From Halorussus amylolyticus (lineage in GTDB: Archaea > Halobacteriota > Halobacteria > Halobacteriales > Haladaptataceae), in NCBI RefSeq assembly GCF_004143485.2, contig NZ_ML974131.1, positions 271,739-335,738 of the forward strand: a DNA stretch of 64,000 nucleotides, written 5' to 3'. A model generated the notes under the pieces. That model saw nothing but the letters and a program-made list of their open reading frames with translations, had not been told where the DNA came from and searched no databases. Shown piece by piece: positions 26,176 to 35,298 of this stretch. Made by a program: the position numbers and the translations under genes. How positions within the stretch are numbered: the first letter of the stretch is position 1; the number at the start of each line of letters is the position of its first letter.

Positions 26176-26604
26176 ATGGCGAACGGCAAGTACGCAGCAC
26201 GGAAGCTAAAAAAGGACCGTCAGAACTACCGATGGTCCGACTCAGATTACGCCCGACGCGAGCGCGGCCTCAACGTGAAGTCCGACCCGCTCGAAGGCGC
26301 GCCGCAGGGCCGAGGTATCGTCCTAGAGAAGGTGGGCGTCGAAGCGAAACAGCCCAATTCTGCGATTCGGAAGTGCGTCCGAGTCCAGCTCATCAAGAAC
26401 GGCAAGCAGGTCACCGCGTTCTGTCCCGGTGACGGCGCGATTTCGTTCATCGACGAGCACGACGAGGTCACCATCGCGGGCATCGGCGGCGCGAAGGGCC
26501 GCGCGATGGGCGACCTCGGTGGTGTCAACTACAAGGTCGAGAAGGTCAACGGCGTGAGCATGGAAGAACTGGTTCGCGGAAACGCGGAGAAACCGGTGCG
26601 ATAA
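26176..26604 (+). CDS. rps12: 30S ribosomal protein S12 (uS12)
   Basis: 142 residues, the archaeal length. The conserved block [19 protein letters not shown] (about residues 57-75) and [14 protein letters not shown] (about 104-117) identify uS12, which lines the decoding centre of the small subunit. The N-terminus [15 protein letters not shown] is typical of haloarchaea. It is followed by rps7 after 2 bases, the conserved str arrangement. Confidence 0.98.
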   Translation: MANGKYAARKLKKDRQNYRWSDSDYARRERGLNVKSDPLEGAPQGRGIVLEKVGVEAKQPNSAIRKCVRVQLIKNGKQVTAFCPGDGAISFIDEHDEVTIAGIGGAKGRAMGDLGGVNYKVEKVNGVSMEELVRGNAEKPVR

Positions 26605-26606
26605 TC

Positions 26607-27224
26607 ATGGCTGCCGAAGACCAACCCGAACCCGACGACGCCGTCGGCACCGACGACGAGGAGACCGCCGCCGCGAAGCTGTTCGGCGAGTGGGACGTCA
26701 CCGACATCGAGTACAGCGACCCCTCGACCGAACGCTACATCACGGTCACGCCGGTCGCCCACACGATGGGCCGCCACGCCGGAAAGCAGTTCCAGAAGAG
26801 CGAGGTGTCCATCGTCGAGCGACTCACCAACCGCCTGATGCAGACCGAGGAGAACACGGGCAAGAAACAGCAGGCGCTCCAAATCGTCCGGGACGCCTTC
26901 GAGAGCGTTCACGCCCAGACCGACGAGAACCCGATTCAGGTCCTCGTCGAGGCCGTCGAGAACGCCGCCCCGCGCGAGGAGACCGTCCGCCTGAAGTACG
27001 GCGGCATCTCGGTCCCGAAGGCCGTGGACGTGGCCCCGCAGCGCCGAGTTGACCAGTCGCTGAAGTTCATCGCCGAGGGCGTCCAAAGCGCGTCGTTCAA
27101 GACCTCGACCGACGCCGCCGACGCGCTCGCCACTCAGCTCATCGGCGCGGCCGACTACGACGTGCAGGCCTACGCTATCAACCAGAAAGAGGAAAAAGAG
27201 CGCGTCGCGGCCGCGGCCCGCTAA
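26607..27224 (+). CDS. rps7: 30S ribosomal protein S7 (uS7)
   Basis: 205 residues. An acidic N-terminal extension (about 1-35, rich in Asp and Glu) is typical of Halobacteria. The uS7 core follows: NRLMQTEENTGKKQQA, FESVHAQTDENPIQVLVEAVENAAPREE and PQRRVDQSLKFI. It binds 16S rRNA in the head of the subunit near the exit site. In many archaea aEF-2 follows directly; here 5.4 kb of accessory genes lie between. Confidence 0.98.
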   Translation: MAAEDQPEPDDAVGTDDEETAAAKLFGEWDVTDIEYSDPSTERYITVTPVAHTMGRHAGKQFQKSEVSIVERLTNRLMQTEENTGKKQQALQIVRDAFESVHAQTDENPIQVLVEAVENAAPREETVRLKYGGISVPKAVDVAPQRRVDQSLKFIAEGVQSASFKTSTDAADALATQLIGAADYDVQAYAINQKEEKERVAAAAR

Positions 27225-27279
27225 CGCTCGCTTTTATTTTCTACTCTCGCTCGGCGGACGGTCGCTTCGCCCCGAGCGG

Positions 27280-27311
27280 CGCGACTCGAAGCCGTCCGGC
27301 TTCGAGTCGCG
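27280..27311 (-). terminator. 15-base hairpin behind the cupin gene
   Basis: Perfect arms 27280-27294 and 27297-27311 (CGCGACTCGAAGCCG...) end 2 bases from the stop of the leftward cupin gene. They also lie 56 bases beyond the rps7 stop, which is followed by a T-rich stretch (cttttattttcta, 27231-27243). The structure can therefore end transcripts from both sides. Confidence 0.6.
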
Positions 27312-27312
27312 G

Positions 27313-27639
27313 TCACTCCCCGGACGCACCGACCAGAACGAACGTGCTCTCGGTGTCGCCGTTCCGAATCTGGCGGGTCGCGTCGGGCGAGATTCGGAGA
27401 GCCTCGCCGGACTCCAGCGATACGTCCTCGCCGTCGACTGTGACGGTCGCCGACCCGTCGAGGAGGACGTACACCTCCTCCTGACCGTCCTCGGCGTGGT
27501 CGTGCTCCTTGCCGGTCCAGCCGGGGTCGGCTTCCAAGACGGACACGCCGAGCTTTTCGCAGTCGAGCGGGTCGCGGAGGAATCGGAGTCCGTCCGCAAT
27601 CGGTTCGACATCGCGTGAATCGACTTTGGTGTGGGACAC
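27313..27639 (-). CDS. small cupin-domain protein
   Basis: 108 residues, one cupin beta-barrel. First metal motif region: GKEHDHAEDGQEEVYVLLDG (about residues 43-62, with H46, H48 and E54 as likely ligands). Second motif region: LRISPDATRQIRNGD (about 81-95), in which the usual His is replaced, so metal binding may be incomplete. GTG start; the gene is divergent from the sugar dehydrogenase gene, sharing an 84-base region with the palindrome at 27696-27711. The substrate is unknown; such lone cupins often act as small isomerases, dioxygenases or sensors. Confidence 0.8.
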   Translation of the reverse strand: MSHTKVDSRDVEPIADGLRFLRDPLDCEKLGVSVLEADPGWTGKEHDHAEDGQEEVYVLLDGSATVTVDGEDVSLESGEALRISPDATRQIRNGDTESTFVLVGASGE

Positions 27640-27695
27640 GCGACCGAGTACGGTCGCGTCGGGTAAATACGTGGTCCCGGCGGAGATAGATAGAT

Positions 27696-27711
27696 TTTAG
27701 GCGTGCCTAAA
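27696..27711. promoter_or_regulatory. perfect inverted repeat TTTAGGC-GT-GCCTAAA, candidate DtxR/IdeR-type operator
   Basis: The 16-base site lies between the divergent cupin (start 27639) and sugar dehydrogenase (start 27724) genes, ending 13 bases before the latter ATG. Its half-sites TTAGGC/GCCTAA resemble the TTAGG...CCTAA sites of DtxR/IdeR-family metal regulators, which haloarchaea possess. Because a GTG upstream falls inside the site, the ATG at 27724 is the better start. A role in iron or manganese control is inferred. Confidence 0.55.
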
Positions 27712-27723
27712 TCACACTCGCGT

Positions 27724-29085
27724 ATGGACGAGTCCCCGACCCCAATCTCAACCCCGAATGCGACGCGACGCCAGTTTCTCGCGGTCGCGGGTGCGGCGGC
27801 CCTCGCCGGATGCGGTAAGGTCGAAATCGAAGACGGGACCACCACGCCCGAGTACGACTACGAGGTGACTCACGACGAGACGACCTGGGAGGACTACGAC
27901 CCCGACTGGGCGGGACCGACCGACCCGCCGCTCCCCGCCGCGGTCGAACCCGAGGTGCTGGTCGAGAACCTCGAAATCCCGTGGGACCTCGCGTTCGCGC
28001 CGTCGGGCGAACTGTTCGTCACCGAGCGGACGGGCCGCGTCCTCGAATTCGACGGTGACGACCTCCAGACGGTGACCGAACCCGATTCGATTATCGACGC
28101 CGAGGCGTTTCCGCCCGGTCCCGACGACGAGGAACACTGGGAGACGTGGTTCGTGGAGGGCGGCGAGGGCGGCATGCTCGGTGTCGCGGTCCACCCGGAG
28201 TATCCGGCTCCACCGTACGTCTACGTCTACTTCACCGCGGAGACCGACGACGGCAAGGTGAACCGTATCGTCCGGTACGACGTCGATGCCGACGACCCGG
28301 CCGAGACGGCCGAGACGATTCTGGACGACGTTCCGGCCGACACGGTCCACAACGGCGGCCGAATCGCGTTCGGTCCCGCGAACTACCTCTGGGTGACGGT
28401 CGGCGACGCGGGGGAGGCCGACCTCGCTCAAGACCCCGACTCGCTCCCCGGAAGCGTCCTGCGACTCACGCCCGACGGCGACCCGCACCCCGACAACCCC
28501 GACGTGGGCGACCCGCGAGTCTTCACCTACGGCCACCGGAACCCACAGGGAATCACGTGGCTTCCCGACGCTCGCCCCCTAATCACGGAACACGGTCCCG
28601 ACGGCCACGACGAGGTGAACCTTCTCCGGGCGGGCGAGAACTACGGCTGGCCCGAGGTGCGGTTCCCGGACGAGTACGCCGCCGCCGACGAGTACGCCCA
28701 TCCGCTCGCCAACACCGGCGAGGAGTCGTGGGGAATCTGTGGGTGCGTGTTCTACACCGGCGAGTCGGTTCCGGAGTGGACGAATCGGCTGGTCGTCGGG
28801 ACGCTCATCGGCCAGCACGTCAACCTCGTGACCCTGAACCGCGACGGCGAGACCCCTCCCCGGGACGACGACGCACAGGTCTTCGACGACGCGTGGTACG
28901 ACGACGCGCTCGCGGCCACCTCCCACCGCACCTTCGAGGACGTTCTGGGTCGGGTGCGCCACGTCGAGCAGGGCCCGGACGGCGACCTCTACGCCATCAC
29001 GTCGAACCGGGACGGTCGCCCGCGCGGCGACCGATTCCCGCGCAAGCGCGACGACGCACTGGTGCGTCTGCGTCTCACGACGTAG
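27724..29085 (+). CDS. exported PQQ-type sugar dehydrogenase (soluble glucose dehydrogenase family), lipoprotein
   Basis: 453 residues. The N-terminus has a twin-arginine motif (TRRQFLAVAG) followed by the lipobox LAGC (Cys near residue 32), so it is probably exported folded and lipid-anchored. The six-bladed propeller starts with ENLEIPWDLAFAPSGELFVTERTGRV. The family motifs GGEGGMLGVAVHPEY, HNGGRIAFGP (His near 218, catalytic base in soluble glucose dehydrogenases) and YGHRNPQG are all present. Family members oxidise aldoses with PQQ. No PQQ synthesis genes are in view, so the cofactor source is open. Start at 27724 is chosen because the upstream GTG lies inside the operator. Confidence 0.88.
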   Translation: MDESPTPISTPNATRRQFLAVAGAAALAGCGKVEIEDGTTTPEYDYEVTHDETTWEDYDPDWAGPTDPPLPAAVEPEVLVENLEIPWDLAFAPSGELFVTERTGRVLEFDGDDLQTVTEPDSIIDAEAFPPGPDDEEHWETWFVEGGEGGMLGVAVHPEYPAPPYVYVYFTAETDDGKVNRIVRYDVDADDPAETAETILDDVPADTVHNGGRIAFGPANYLWVTVGDAGEADLAQDPDSLPGSVLRLTPDGDPHPDNPDVGDPRVFTYGHRNPQGITWLPDARPLITEHGPDGHDEVNLLRAGENYGWPEVRFPDEYAAADEYAHPLANTGEESWGICGCVFYTGESVPEWTNRLVVGTLIGQHVNLVTLNRDGETPPRDDDAQVFDDAWYDDALAATSHRTFEDVLGRVRHVEQGPDGDLYAITSNRDGRPRGDRFPRKRDDALVRLRLTT

Positions 29086-29214
29086 TTCCGGGCCGCCTGC
29101 GTCAGAGGTTCGGGGAGGGTCGCGGTCCGCGACGTGGCGCGCTATCCGTATCGTCAAACCTATACCGTCTCACTTGTAACTACCCTGACCGTAGTTGGAT
29201 GGTACGTCTACAAC

Positions 29215-30987
29215 ATGGTTGCAGGTGATAGACTCGACCGAATCGACGGTCGCAGAAGGCGGTTGCTGGCCGGACTCGCCGGTGTCTCCACGGGGGCGAC
29301 CGCTGGCTGTCTCCAGCAGTTTCGAAGCATGGCGAACCGGAATTCGCCGAGAGACGTCTCCCTCGAAGTGAAGACGGTCCCGGCCGACATCGACCCGCGA
29401 GGGATTCACATCGCCCGAGACGTCGCCGACAACCTCGAAGCGGTCGGTATCGGCGCCACCGTGACCCCGATGGACGAACAGGAACTCCTCCGGGACGTAC
29501 TCATCAACAACGACTTCGACCTCTACGTCGCTCGCCATCCGGGGTACGACGACCCCGACTTTCTGCGGCCGCTCCTTCACTCGGACTTCGTGGAGGAGCC
29601 CGGTTGGCAGAACCCGTTCGGCTTCACCGACCTCGAAGTGGACGACCTCCTCGACGCCCAGCGCCGGAGTTCGGGCGACCGCCGCCGTCGGCAGTTGTCC
29701 GAACTCCAGCGCGCCGTCGCTCGCCAACAGCCGTTCTCGGTCGTGGCGTTCCCCGACGACATCTGGGCGGTTCGAACCGATAGGTTCGTAGGGTGGAATA
29801 GGTTCGGTCTCAGGCGTGCGCTCGGCATCCTCGGACTCGACGCCGAAACCGACGACCCGGACCGACTCGACCTCGTGACGACCGACGACAGGCTGACCAA
29901 GAATCTGAATCCGCTGGCGAGCGAGTTCCGCAACCGAGGCACGTTCGTGGGACTGCTGTACGACTCGCTCGGCCGCCGGTACGACGGCGAGGTCAGACCG
30001 TGGCTCGCGGCCGACTGGGAGTGGTCGTCCGAGGGCGGCCGCCCGGCCGCACGGGTGGACCTGCGCGAGGACCTGACGTGGCACGACGGCGAACCCCTCA
30101 CCGCCGACGACGTGGCGTTCACGTACGAACTACTTGCCGATACGTCGCTCGGTCGCGAGGAGGACCCGATTCCCGCACCGCGGTTCCGCGGGCGCGTCTC
30201 GCTGGTCGAGACGGTTCGCGCGGTCGGTTCTCGGACCGTCGAGTTCGCGTTCGCGGACTGCGACCCCGAGGTCGCAGTCCGCGCGTTCGCCGTCCCGGTC
30301 CTCCCGGAGGCCGAGTGGGAGTCGAAAGCGTCGGAGGCGAACTTCGCGGGCATCGGTCTCGGCGGCCAGACGACCGAGGCGGTCGTCTGGGACAACCCCA
30401 ATCCGGTCGGAAGCGGACCGCTCCAGTTCGAAGAGCGCGAACCGGCCGACAGCGTCGTCTTCTCCCGGTTCGACGACCACTTCCTCCACGGCGACGAAGT
30501 CGCCTCCCGGTTCGGAGCTACGTTCGAGACGCTTCAGCTTCAGGTCGTGCCGTCGAACGACGCCGCCATCGAGGTGCTCACGGAGGCGCGTGCGGACGCC
30601 GCCGCGTCCACCATCATGCCCAAATTCGTCCCGGAGGTCGCCGAGAGCGACGACGTCGAAGTCGTCTCGAAAGCGTCCCGCTCGTTCTACCACCTCGGAT
30701 TCAACGTCGAGCGAGCGCCGCTCGGTAATCCGCGCTTCCGCCAGAACGTCGCGCGCCTCCTCGACAAGGGGACAATCGTTTCGGAGGTGTTCGACGACTA
30801 CGCGGTTCCGGCCGCGACCCCGCTCGCGGTCACCGACTGGGCCGCCCCCGACCTCGAATGGGACGGCGAGGACCCGGTCGTTCCGTTCTTCGGCTCCGGC
30901 GGCGACCTCGACACCGACGAGGCCCACGCCGCGTTCCGGGACGCCGGATACCGATACGCCAAAGACGGGTCGCTTCGAAACCGGTGA
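29215..30987 (+). CDS. peptide/nickel-type (family 5) ABC substrate-binding lipoprotein, apparently circularly permuted
   Basis: 590 residues. A Tat-like signal (DGRRRRLLAGLAG) runs to the lipobox TAGC (Cys32). Residues 48-198 resemble what is normally the C-terminal lobe of family-5 binding proteins (ADNLEAVGIGATVTPMDE, FDLYVARHPGYDDPDFLRPL, LQRAVARQQPF). Residues 215-590 resemble the normal N-terminal lobe, with the hallmark LTWHDGEPLTADDVAFTYEL at 287-306 instead of near residue 70. The protein ends at AFRDAGYRYAKDGSLRNR, where normal members pass into the C-lobe. No permease or ATPase genes are adjacent. The ATG at 29215 is preferred over an earlier in-frame ATG because of the signal peptide position. 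The PAP2 gene follows after 7 bases. Confidence 0.8.
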   Translation: MVAGDRLDRIDGRRRRLLAGLAGVSTGATAGCLQQFRSMANRNSPRDVSLEVKTVPADIDPRGIHIARDVADNLEAVGIGATVTPMDEQELLRDVLINNDFDLYVARHPGYDDPDFLRPLLHSDFVEEPGWQNPFGFTDLEVDDLLDAQRRSSGDRRRRQLSELQRAVARQQPFSVVAFPDDIWAVRTDRFVGWNRFGLRRALGILGLDAETDDPDRLDLVTTDDRLTKNLNPLASEFRNRGTFVGLLYDSLGRRYDGEVRPWLAADWEWSSEGGRPAARVDLREDLTWHDGEPLTADDVAFTYELLADTSLGREEDPIPAPRFRGRVSLVETVRAVGSRTVEFAFADCDPEVAVRAFAVPVLPEAEWESKASEANFAGIGLGGQTTEAVVWDNPNPVGSGPLQFEEREPADSVVFSRFDDHFLHGDEVASRFGATFETLQLQVVPSNDAAIEVLTEARADAAASTIMPKFVPEVAESDDVEVVSKASRSFYHLGFNVERAPLGNPRFRQNVARLLDKGTIVSEVFDDYAVPAATPLAVTDWAAPDLEWDGEDPVVPFFGSGGDLDTDEAHAAFRDAGYRYAKDGSLRNR

Positions 30988-30994
30988 GTAGCGT

Positions 30995-31792
30995 ATGTTT
31001 GCATTTCGCGTGCTGGGGTTGGTTCTAGCCATCGTTCTCTCGATGCTCGTCGTTGCAACGGTGGCGTTCGTCGGCCGAGAGCGGCTCGTTCGCACGCCGG
31101 GCGACGCCCGACGGCGGATTCGAGCGGTTCTCCCGTACTTCGTCGCGCTGGCCGTTTTGCTCGTTCTCAACAGCGTCATCCGGGACCTCGGTCCCGAGTT
31201 CTCGTGGATAGTCGGCTGGAACATCACGGGCGGCATCCACGCGATAGAGGGCCAGTTCGTCGCACACCTCCAGTCGGCGCTTTTCCACCCCGCCCTCACG
31301 GCGTACTTCTCGTTCATCTACGTGTACGGCTACACGTTCCTGCTGCTGTTCCCGCTGGTCGCGTACTTCGCGCTCGCGGACACCGGGCCGCTCCGCCGGA
31401 CCATCGTCGCCTACGGTCTCAACTACGGGCTTGGCGTGATATGCTACATCGCGTTCATCGCGTACGGCCCCCGGAATCTGATGCCCGAACTGGTAGACGG
31501 GCTGTTGTTCAGCACGTATCCGCAGTACCAGCTCCTGACCGCCGAGGTCAACAGTAACACGAACGTGTTTCCGTCGCTCCACACGTCGCTGTCGGTCACG
31601 GTGGCGCTCCTCGCGGCGCGCACGCGCGACATCTACCGCGGGTGGTGGTACGTCGCGACCGTCATCGCGACGAGCGTCGTGATTTCGACCATGTATCTCG
31701 GTATCCACTGGGGAATCGACGTCGTGGCGGGGATACTCCTCGCGGTCGCGAGCGTCCGACTCGCCGAATCGTCGTGGTTCGACTGGGAGTAG
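30995..31792 (+). CDS. PAP2-superfamily membrane phosphatase/transferase (Aur1-like)
   Basis: 265 residues, about six transmembrane helices. The PAP2 catalytic motifs are NVFPSLHTSLS (about residues 190-200; His of motif 2) and YLGIHWGIDVVAG (about 231-243; nucleophilic His and Asp of motif 3). The PSLHTS form is typical of the Aur1/inositolphosphotransferase-like branch, which acts on phospholipid headgroups. Substrate in this archaeon is unknown. It starts 7 bases after the binding protein gene and is probably co-transcribed with it. Confidence 0.85.
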   Translation: MFAFRVLGLVLAIVLSMLVVATVAFVGRERLVRTPGDARRRIRAVLPYFVALAVLLVLNSVIRDLGPEFSWIVGWNITGGIHAIEGQFVAHLQSALFHPALTAYFSFIYVYGYTFLLLFPLVAYFALADTGPLRRTIVAYGLNYGLGVICYIAFIAYGPRNLMPELVDGLLFSTYPQYQLLTAEVNSNTNVFPSLHTSLSVTVALLAARTRDIYRGWWYVATVIATSVVISTMYLGIHWGIDVVAGILLAVASVRLAESSWFDWE

Positions 31793-31795
31793 CCG

Positions 31796-32569
31796 TCAGT
31801 CGGCGGCCCGATTTCCCCGGCCGACCGCGTACTCCTGAGTCGCGTCCACGAGGTCCCGGCGATACTCGCTCTCGTCGGGGTCGGGACCCAGCGACACGAA
31901 TCGGTCCTTGAACGCGTCCACGTCCACCTCGGGCGCGTCGTTCGCGGCCGCGTGCGCGAGGTCGTACAATCTGTGGTCCGAATCCACGAGGTCGTGGCGC
32001 TCGACCAGTGCCAGCGCGAACGCGGCGTTGACCGCGGTCATCTCGGGGTCGGCAGTGCTCGTGAGACGGAGACCGTCACGCCCCGATTTCGGGGCGTGAC
32101 GGTCTCCCTTCGGTCGGTCGGCGACCGACGCCGCGAGTTCGGATTCGAGGAAGGAGACGAGTTTGTCCGTCGGCCCCACCCGGAGGGTGATGTCGTCGGC
32201 GTAGATGTCTTTCATGTGGTTCGCTATCTGGTAACACTGGGTGACGCGCCTGCGCTCGACCGACTCGCCCGAGAGCGCGAGAAACAGCACCTCCTCGATG
32301 GACTGGGTGTGAGAGGGGTGGGCCTGCTCGTGGCGCGCCATGTGGGCGTACTCGTGGAGCGCGAGCTCGCGCGCCATCGCGCTGGTGGCGGCCTGTCGCG
32401 AGATGTTCAGAACGTGTCTGTCCTCGGGGTGGGCGGTCCACGTCCGCTCGTCGGGGCTCTCCCGGACGTGGACGTGAATCGGCGCGTCGAGGTCGTGGCC
32501 GGTCTCGAAGAGGTCGCGAGCGCGGAGAAAGGGCGTCGCCGGACCCGGACCGTGAACGTGCACCTCCAT
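31796..32569 (-). CDS. conserved haloarchaeal HExxH protein (possible metalloprotease)
   Basis: 257 residues, soluble. ELALHEYAHMARHEQAH (about residues 68-84) holds an H-E-x-x-H zinc-protease-like motif with further histidines 6 and 10 residues on. A basic, variable stretch (ADRPKGDRHAPKSGRDG, about 152-168) coincides with the 40-base palindrome at 32068-32107 and looks inserted. The acidic C-terminus ends GRGNRAAD. Start at 32569 fits MEVHVHGPG and lies 129 bases from the divergent aEF-2 gene. I believe related proteins occur beside aEF-2 in other haloarchaea as a domain of unknown function. Protease activity is only suggested by the motif. Confidence 0.75.
   Translation of the reverse strand: MEVHVHGPGPATPFLRARDLFETGHDLDAPIHVHVRESPDERTWTAHPEDRHVLNISRQAATSAMARELALHEYAHMARHEQAHPSHTQSIEEVLFLALSGESVERRRVTQCYQIANHMKDIYADDITLRVGPTDKLVSFLESELAASVADRPKGDRHAPKSGRDGLRLTSTADPEMTAVNAAFALALVERHDLVDSDHRLYDLAHAAANDAPEVDVDAFKDRFVSLGPDPDESEYRRDLVDATQEYAVGRGNRAAD
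32068..32107. repeat. 40-base near-perfect palindrome inside a coding region
   Basis: Arms 32068-32086 and 32089-32107 (19 bases, perfect) with TT in the centre. It lies within the HExxH protein gene at a variable, basic stretch. Its length is not a multiple of three by itself, and the coding frame continues through it. Confidence 0.9.
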
Positions 32570-32698
32570 GCGTACTCTTGCCAAGGTCTCGGCGAGTAAG
32601 ACTCTTGCGTTGGTTGTGAGTATTTCGCAGGGTCTGCGTGCGGTTTGGCGGATGGGAAACACTACGCTTTTCAACTTCCTACGGGTAGAACATCCATA

Positions 32699-34885
32699 AT
32701 GGGTAGACGAAAGAAGATCGTCGAACAGTGCGAGCGATTGATGGACGAGCCGGAGCACATCCGGAACATCGCAATCGCCGCACACGTCGACCACGGCAAG
32801 ACGACGCTCACTGACAACCTTCTCGCTGGTGCCGGCATGATTGCCGACCAGGGAGAGGCGACACAGCTGATGATGGACACCGAGGAGGACGAGCAGGAGC
32901 GCGGCATCACCATCGACGCCGCGAACGTCTCGATGACTCACGAGTACGAGGACACCGCCCACCTCATCAACCTCATCGACACGCCCGGCCACGTGGACTT
33001 CGGTGGCGACGTGACCCGCGCGATGCGCGCGGTCGACGGCGCGCTCGTGGTCGTTGACGCGGTCGAGGGCGCGATGCCTCAGACCGAGACCGTCCTCCGA
33101 CAGGCGCTTCGGGAGGGCGTCAAGCCCACGCTGTTCATCAACAAGGTGGACCGCCTCATCTCGGAGCTTCAGGAGGGTCCCGAGGAGATGCAGCGCCGCC
33201 TGCTCAGCGTCATCGACGACGTGAACGAGCTGATTCGCGGCATGACCGAGGACATGGACGACATCGACGACTGGACCGTCTCGGTCGAGGGCGGCACCGT
33301 CGGCTTCGGGTCCGCGCTCTACAAGTGGGGCGTCTCGATGCCGTCGATGCAGCGCACCGGGATGGACTTCGGCGACATCATGGAGCTCGAACGCGCCGAC
33401 AAGCGCCAGGAGCTTCACGAGCAGACGCCGCTCTCGGACGTCGTCCTCGACATGGTCTGTGAGCACTTCCCGGACCCCATCGAGGCCCAGCCCCGTCGTA
33501 TCCCGCGCGTCTGGCGTGGCGACGACGAATCCGAACTCGCCGAGGACATGCGTCTGGTCAACGAGGACGGCGAAGTCGTCCTGATGGTCACCGACATCGG
33601 CATCGACCCGCACGCCGGCGAAATCGCGGCCGGTCGTGTCTTCTCGGGAACCATCGAGAAGGGCCAGGACCTCTACGTCTCCGGAACGGCCGGGACGAAC
33701 CGCGTCCAGAGCGTCGGCATCTACATGGGCGGCGAGCGCGAGGAAGTCGAGCGAGTTCCCGCCGGAAACATCGCGGCGGTCACCGGTCTCAAGGACGCCA
33801 TCGCCGGTTCCACCGTCTCCAGCGTCGAAATGACGCCGTTCGAGTCCATCGAGCACATCTCCGAGCCGGTCATCACGAAGTCCGTCGAGGCGAAGAACAT
33901 GGACGACCTGCCGAAGCTCATCGAGACGCTCCGTCAGGTCTCGAAGGAGGACCCCACGATTCAGGTCACAATCAACGAGGACACCGGCGAACACCTCATC
34001 TCCGGGCAGGGCGAGCTTCACCTCGAAGTCATCACCCAGCGCATCGAGCGCAATCAGGGCATCCCGGTCAACACCGGCGAACCCATCGTCGTGTTCCGCG
34101 AGGCCATCCAGCAGGCCACCGAGGTCATCGAGGGCATCTCGCCGAACCGCCACAACCGGTTCTACATCGAGGCCCAGCCGCTCGACCAGGACATCGTCGA
34201 GACCGTGAAGATGGGCGACGTGTCGATGGACATGCCCGAACAGGAGCGCCGCGAGGCGCTCCAAGACGCTGGCATGGACAAGGACACCTCACAGAACGTC
34301 GAGCACATTCACGGGACCAACATCCTCATCGACGACACGAAGGGTATCCAGCACCTCAACGAGACGATGGAGCTCGTCATCGAGGGTCTCGAAGAGGCGC
34401 TCGACGACGGTCCGCTCGCGGGCGAACCCGTTCAGGGGACGCTCCTCCGCCTGAAGGACGCCAAGCTCCACGAGGACACCATCCACCGCGGTCCCGCGCA
34501 GGTCATCCCTGCGGTCCGACACGCGGTCCACAACGCGCTCGTCGCGGGGAAGATTCGACTCCTCGAACCGATTCAGGACGTGCGCATCGACGTGCCCAAC
34601 GAGTACATGGGGTCGGCCTCCGGCGAGATTCAGGGTCGCCGCGGCCGCGTCGACGACATGTACCAGGAGGGCGACCTGATGGTCGTCGAGGGCATCGCGC
34701 CGGTTGACGAGATGATTGGATTCTCGTCGGACATCCGGAGCGCGACCGAGGGTCGCGCGTCGTGGAACACCGAGAACGCCGGATTCCGCGTCATGGCCGA
34801 CAATCTCCAGGAGGAGACCATCATGGAGATTCGCGAGCGCAAGGGCATGAAGCTCGAACTCCCGCAGGCAGTCGATTACTTCTAA
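32699..34885 (+). CDS. fusA: translation elongation factor aEF-2
   Basis: 728 residues, GTPase of ribosomal translocation. The G1 motif [10 protein letters not shown] lies near residues 28-37, with DTPGHVDF (about 93-100) and NKVD (about 147-150) following. The diphthamide-bearing His of archaeal EF-2 is in [11 protein letters not shown] at about residue 596. The length is normal for haloarchaea. [13 protein letters not shown] at 32699 matches the family N-terminus, so the earlier in-frame start at 32645 is not used. AT-rich sequence (gcttttcaacttcc) about 30 bases upstream probably holds its promoter. Confidence 0.97.
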   Translation: MGRRKKIVEQCERLMDEPEHIRNIAIAAHVDHGKTTLTDNLLAGAGMIADQGEATQLMMDTEEDEQERGITIDAANVSMTHEYEDTAHLINLIDTPGHVDFGGDVTRAMRAVDGALVVVDAVEGAMPQTETVLRQALREGVKPTLFINKVDRLISELQEGPEEMQRRLLSVIDDVNELIRGMTEDMDDIDDWTVSVEGGTVGFGSALYKWGVSMPSMQRTGMDFGDIMELERADKRQELHEQTPLSDVVLDMVCEHFPDPIEAQPRRIPRVWRGDDESELAEDMRLVNEDGEVVLMVTDIGIDPHAGEIAAGRVFSGTIEKGQDLYVSGTAGTNRVQSVGIYMGGEREEVERVPAGNIAAVTGLKDAIAGSTVSSVEMTPFESIEHISEPVITKSVEAKNMDDLPKLIETLRQVSKEDPTIQVTINEDTGEHLISGQGELHLEVITQRIERNQGIPVNTGEPIVVFREAIQQATEVIEGISPNRHNRFYIEAQPLDQDIVETVKMGDVSMDMPEQERREALQDAGMDKDTSQNVEHIHGTNILIDDTKGIQHLNETMELVIEGLEEALDDGPLAGEPVQGTLLRLKDAKLHEDTIHRGPAQVIPAVRHAVHNALVAGKIRLLEPIQDVRIDVPNEYMGSASGEIQGRRGRVDDMYQEGDLMVVEGIAPVDEMIGFSSDIRSATEGRASWNTENAGFRVMADNLQEETIMEIRERKGMKLELPQAVDYF

Positions 34886-35073
34886 CCGACTCTTTCGTCG
34901 CCCGCCGTCTTTCGGCGGTTCGACTCGGTTTCGACGGCCCATTCGGTTTCGACGGGTCGATTCGCTCCCGTCTGTTTTGACCGCGACGAGTCAAGCACGG
35001 CCTGTCTCTCGGCCGGTCGGGCGTACGCGGCGCATACTCAAGTGAGCCGTTCGCATACGTTCTCGCGAACGTC

Positions 35074-35211
35074 ATGTCCTTCGTCGTCACCCTGCTCTGG
35101 GTCGGTCTCGTCACCGTTCTGTGGGTCGCCGTCACCGCGGGAATCTGGGCAGTGGTGTACGCCGGTCGGAGGCGCCGGCCGAACGCCTCGGGCGGCGCGC
35201 CGAACGAGTAG
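35074..35211 (+). CDS. small single-pass membrane protein (45 residues)
   Basis: The frame from ATG at 35074 to TAG at 35209-35211 encodes one hydrophobic helix (VTLLWVGLVTVLWVAVTAGI, about residues 5-24, continuing WAVVYAG). RRRR and a polar tail ending GAPNE follow. Codons are GC-ending throughout, unlike the other frames here. The positive-inside rule places the C-terminus in the cytoplasm. No family recognised; located alone between aEF-2 and the ACT-domain gene. Confidence 0.65.
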   Translation: MSFVVTLLWVGLVTVLWVAVTAGIWAVVYAGRRRRPNASGGAPNE

Positions 35212-35265
35212 AGAAACGAAACGGACCACCGTTTCGACGCTGCACTATTTGTGACCGCCTGAAGT

Positions 35266-35274
35266 CTTATATCC
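35266..35274 (+). promoter_or_regulatory. TATA box of the ACT-domain/homoserine dehydrogenase unit
   Basis: cttatatcc is centred about 29 bases before the ATG at 35299, suggesting a leaderless transcript covering both genes of this pair. Confidence 0.6.
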
Positions 35275-35298
35275 GACCGGGCGTGATGACGAGTAACG

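Noticed and set aside
31796..34264. Minus-strand frame joining the HExxH gene to sequence opposite aEF-2
   Set aside because: The part beyond 32569 is antisense to aEF-2 and of mirror composition.
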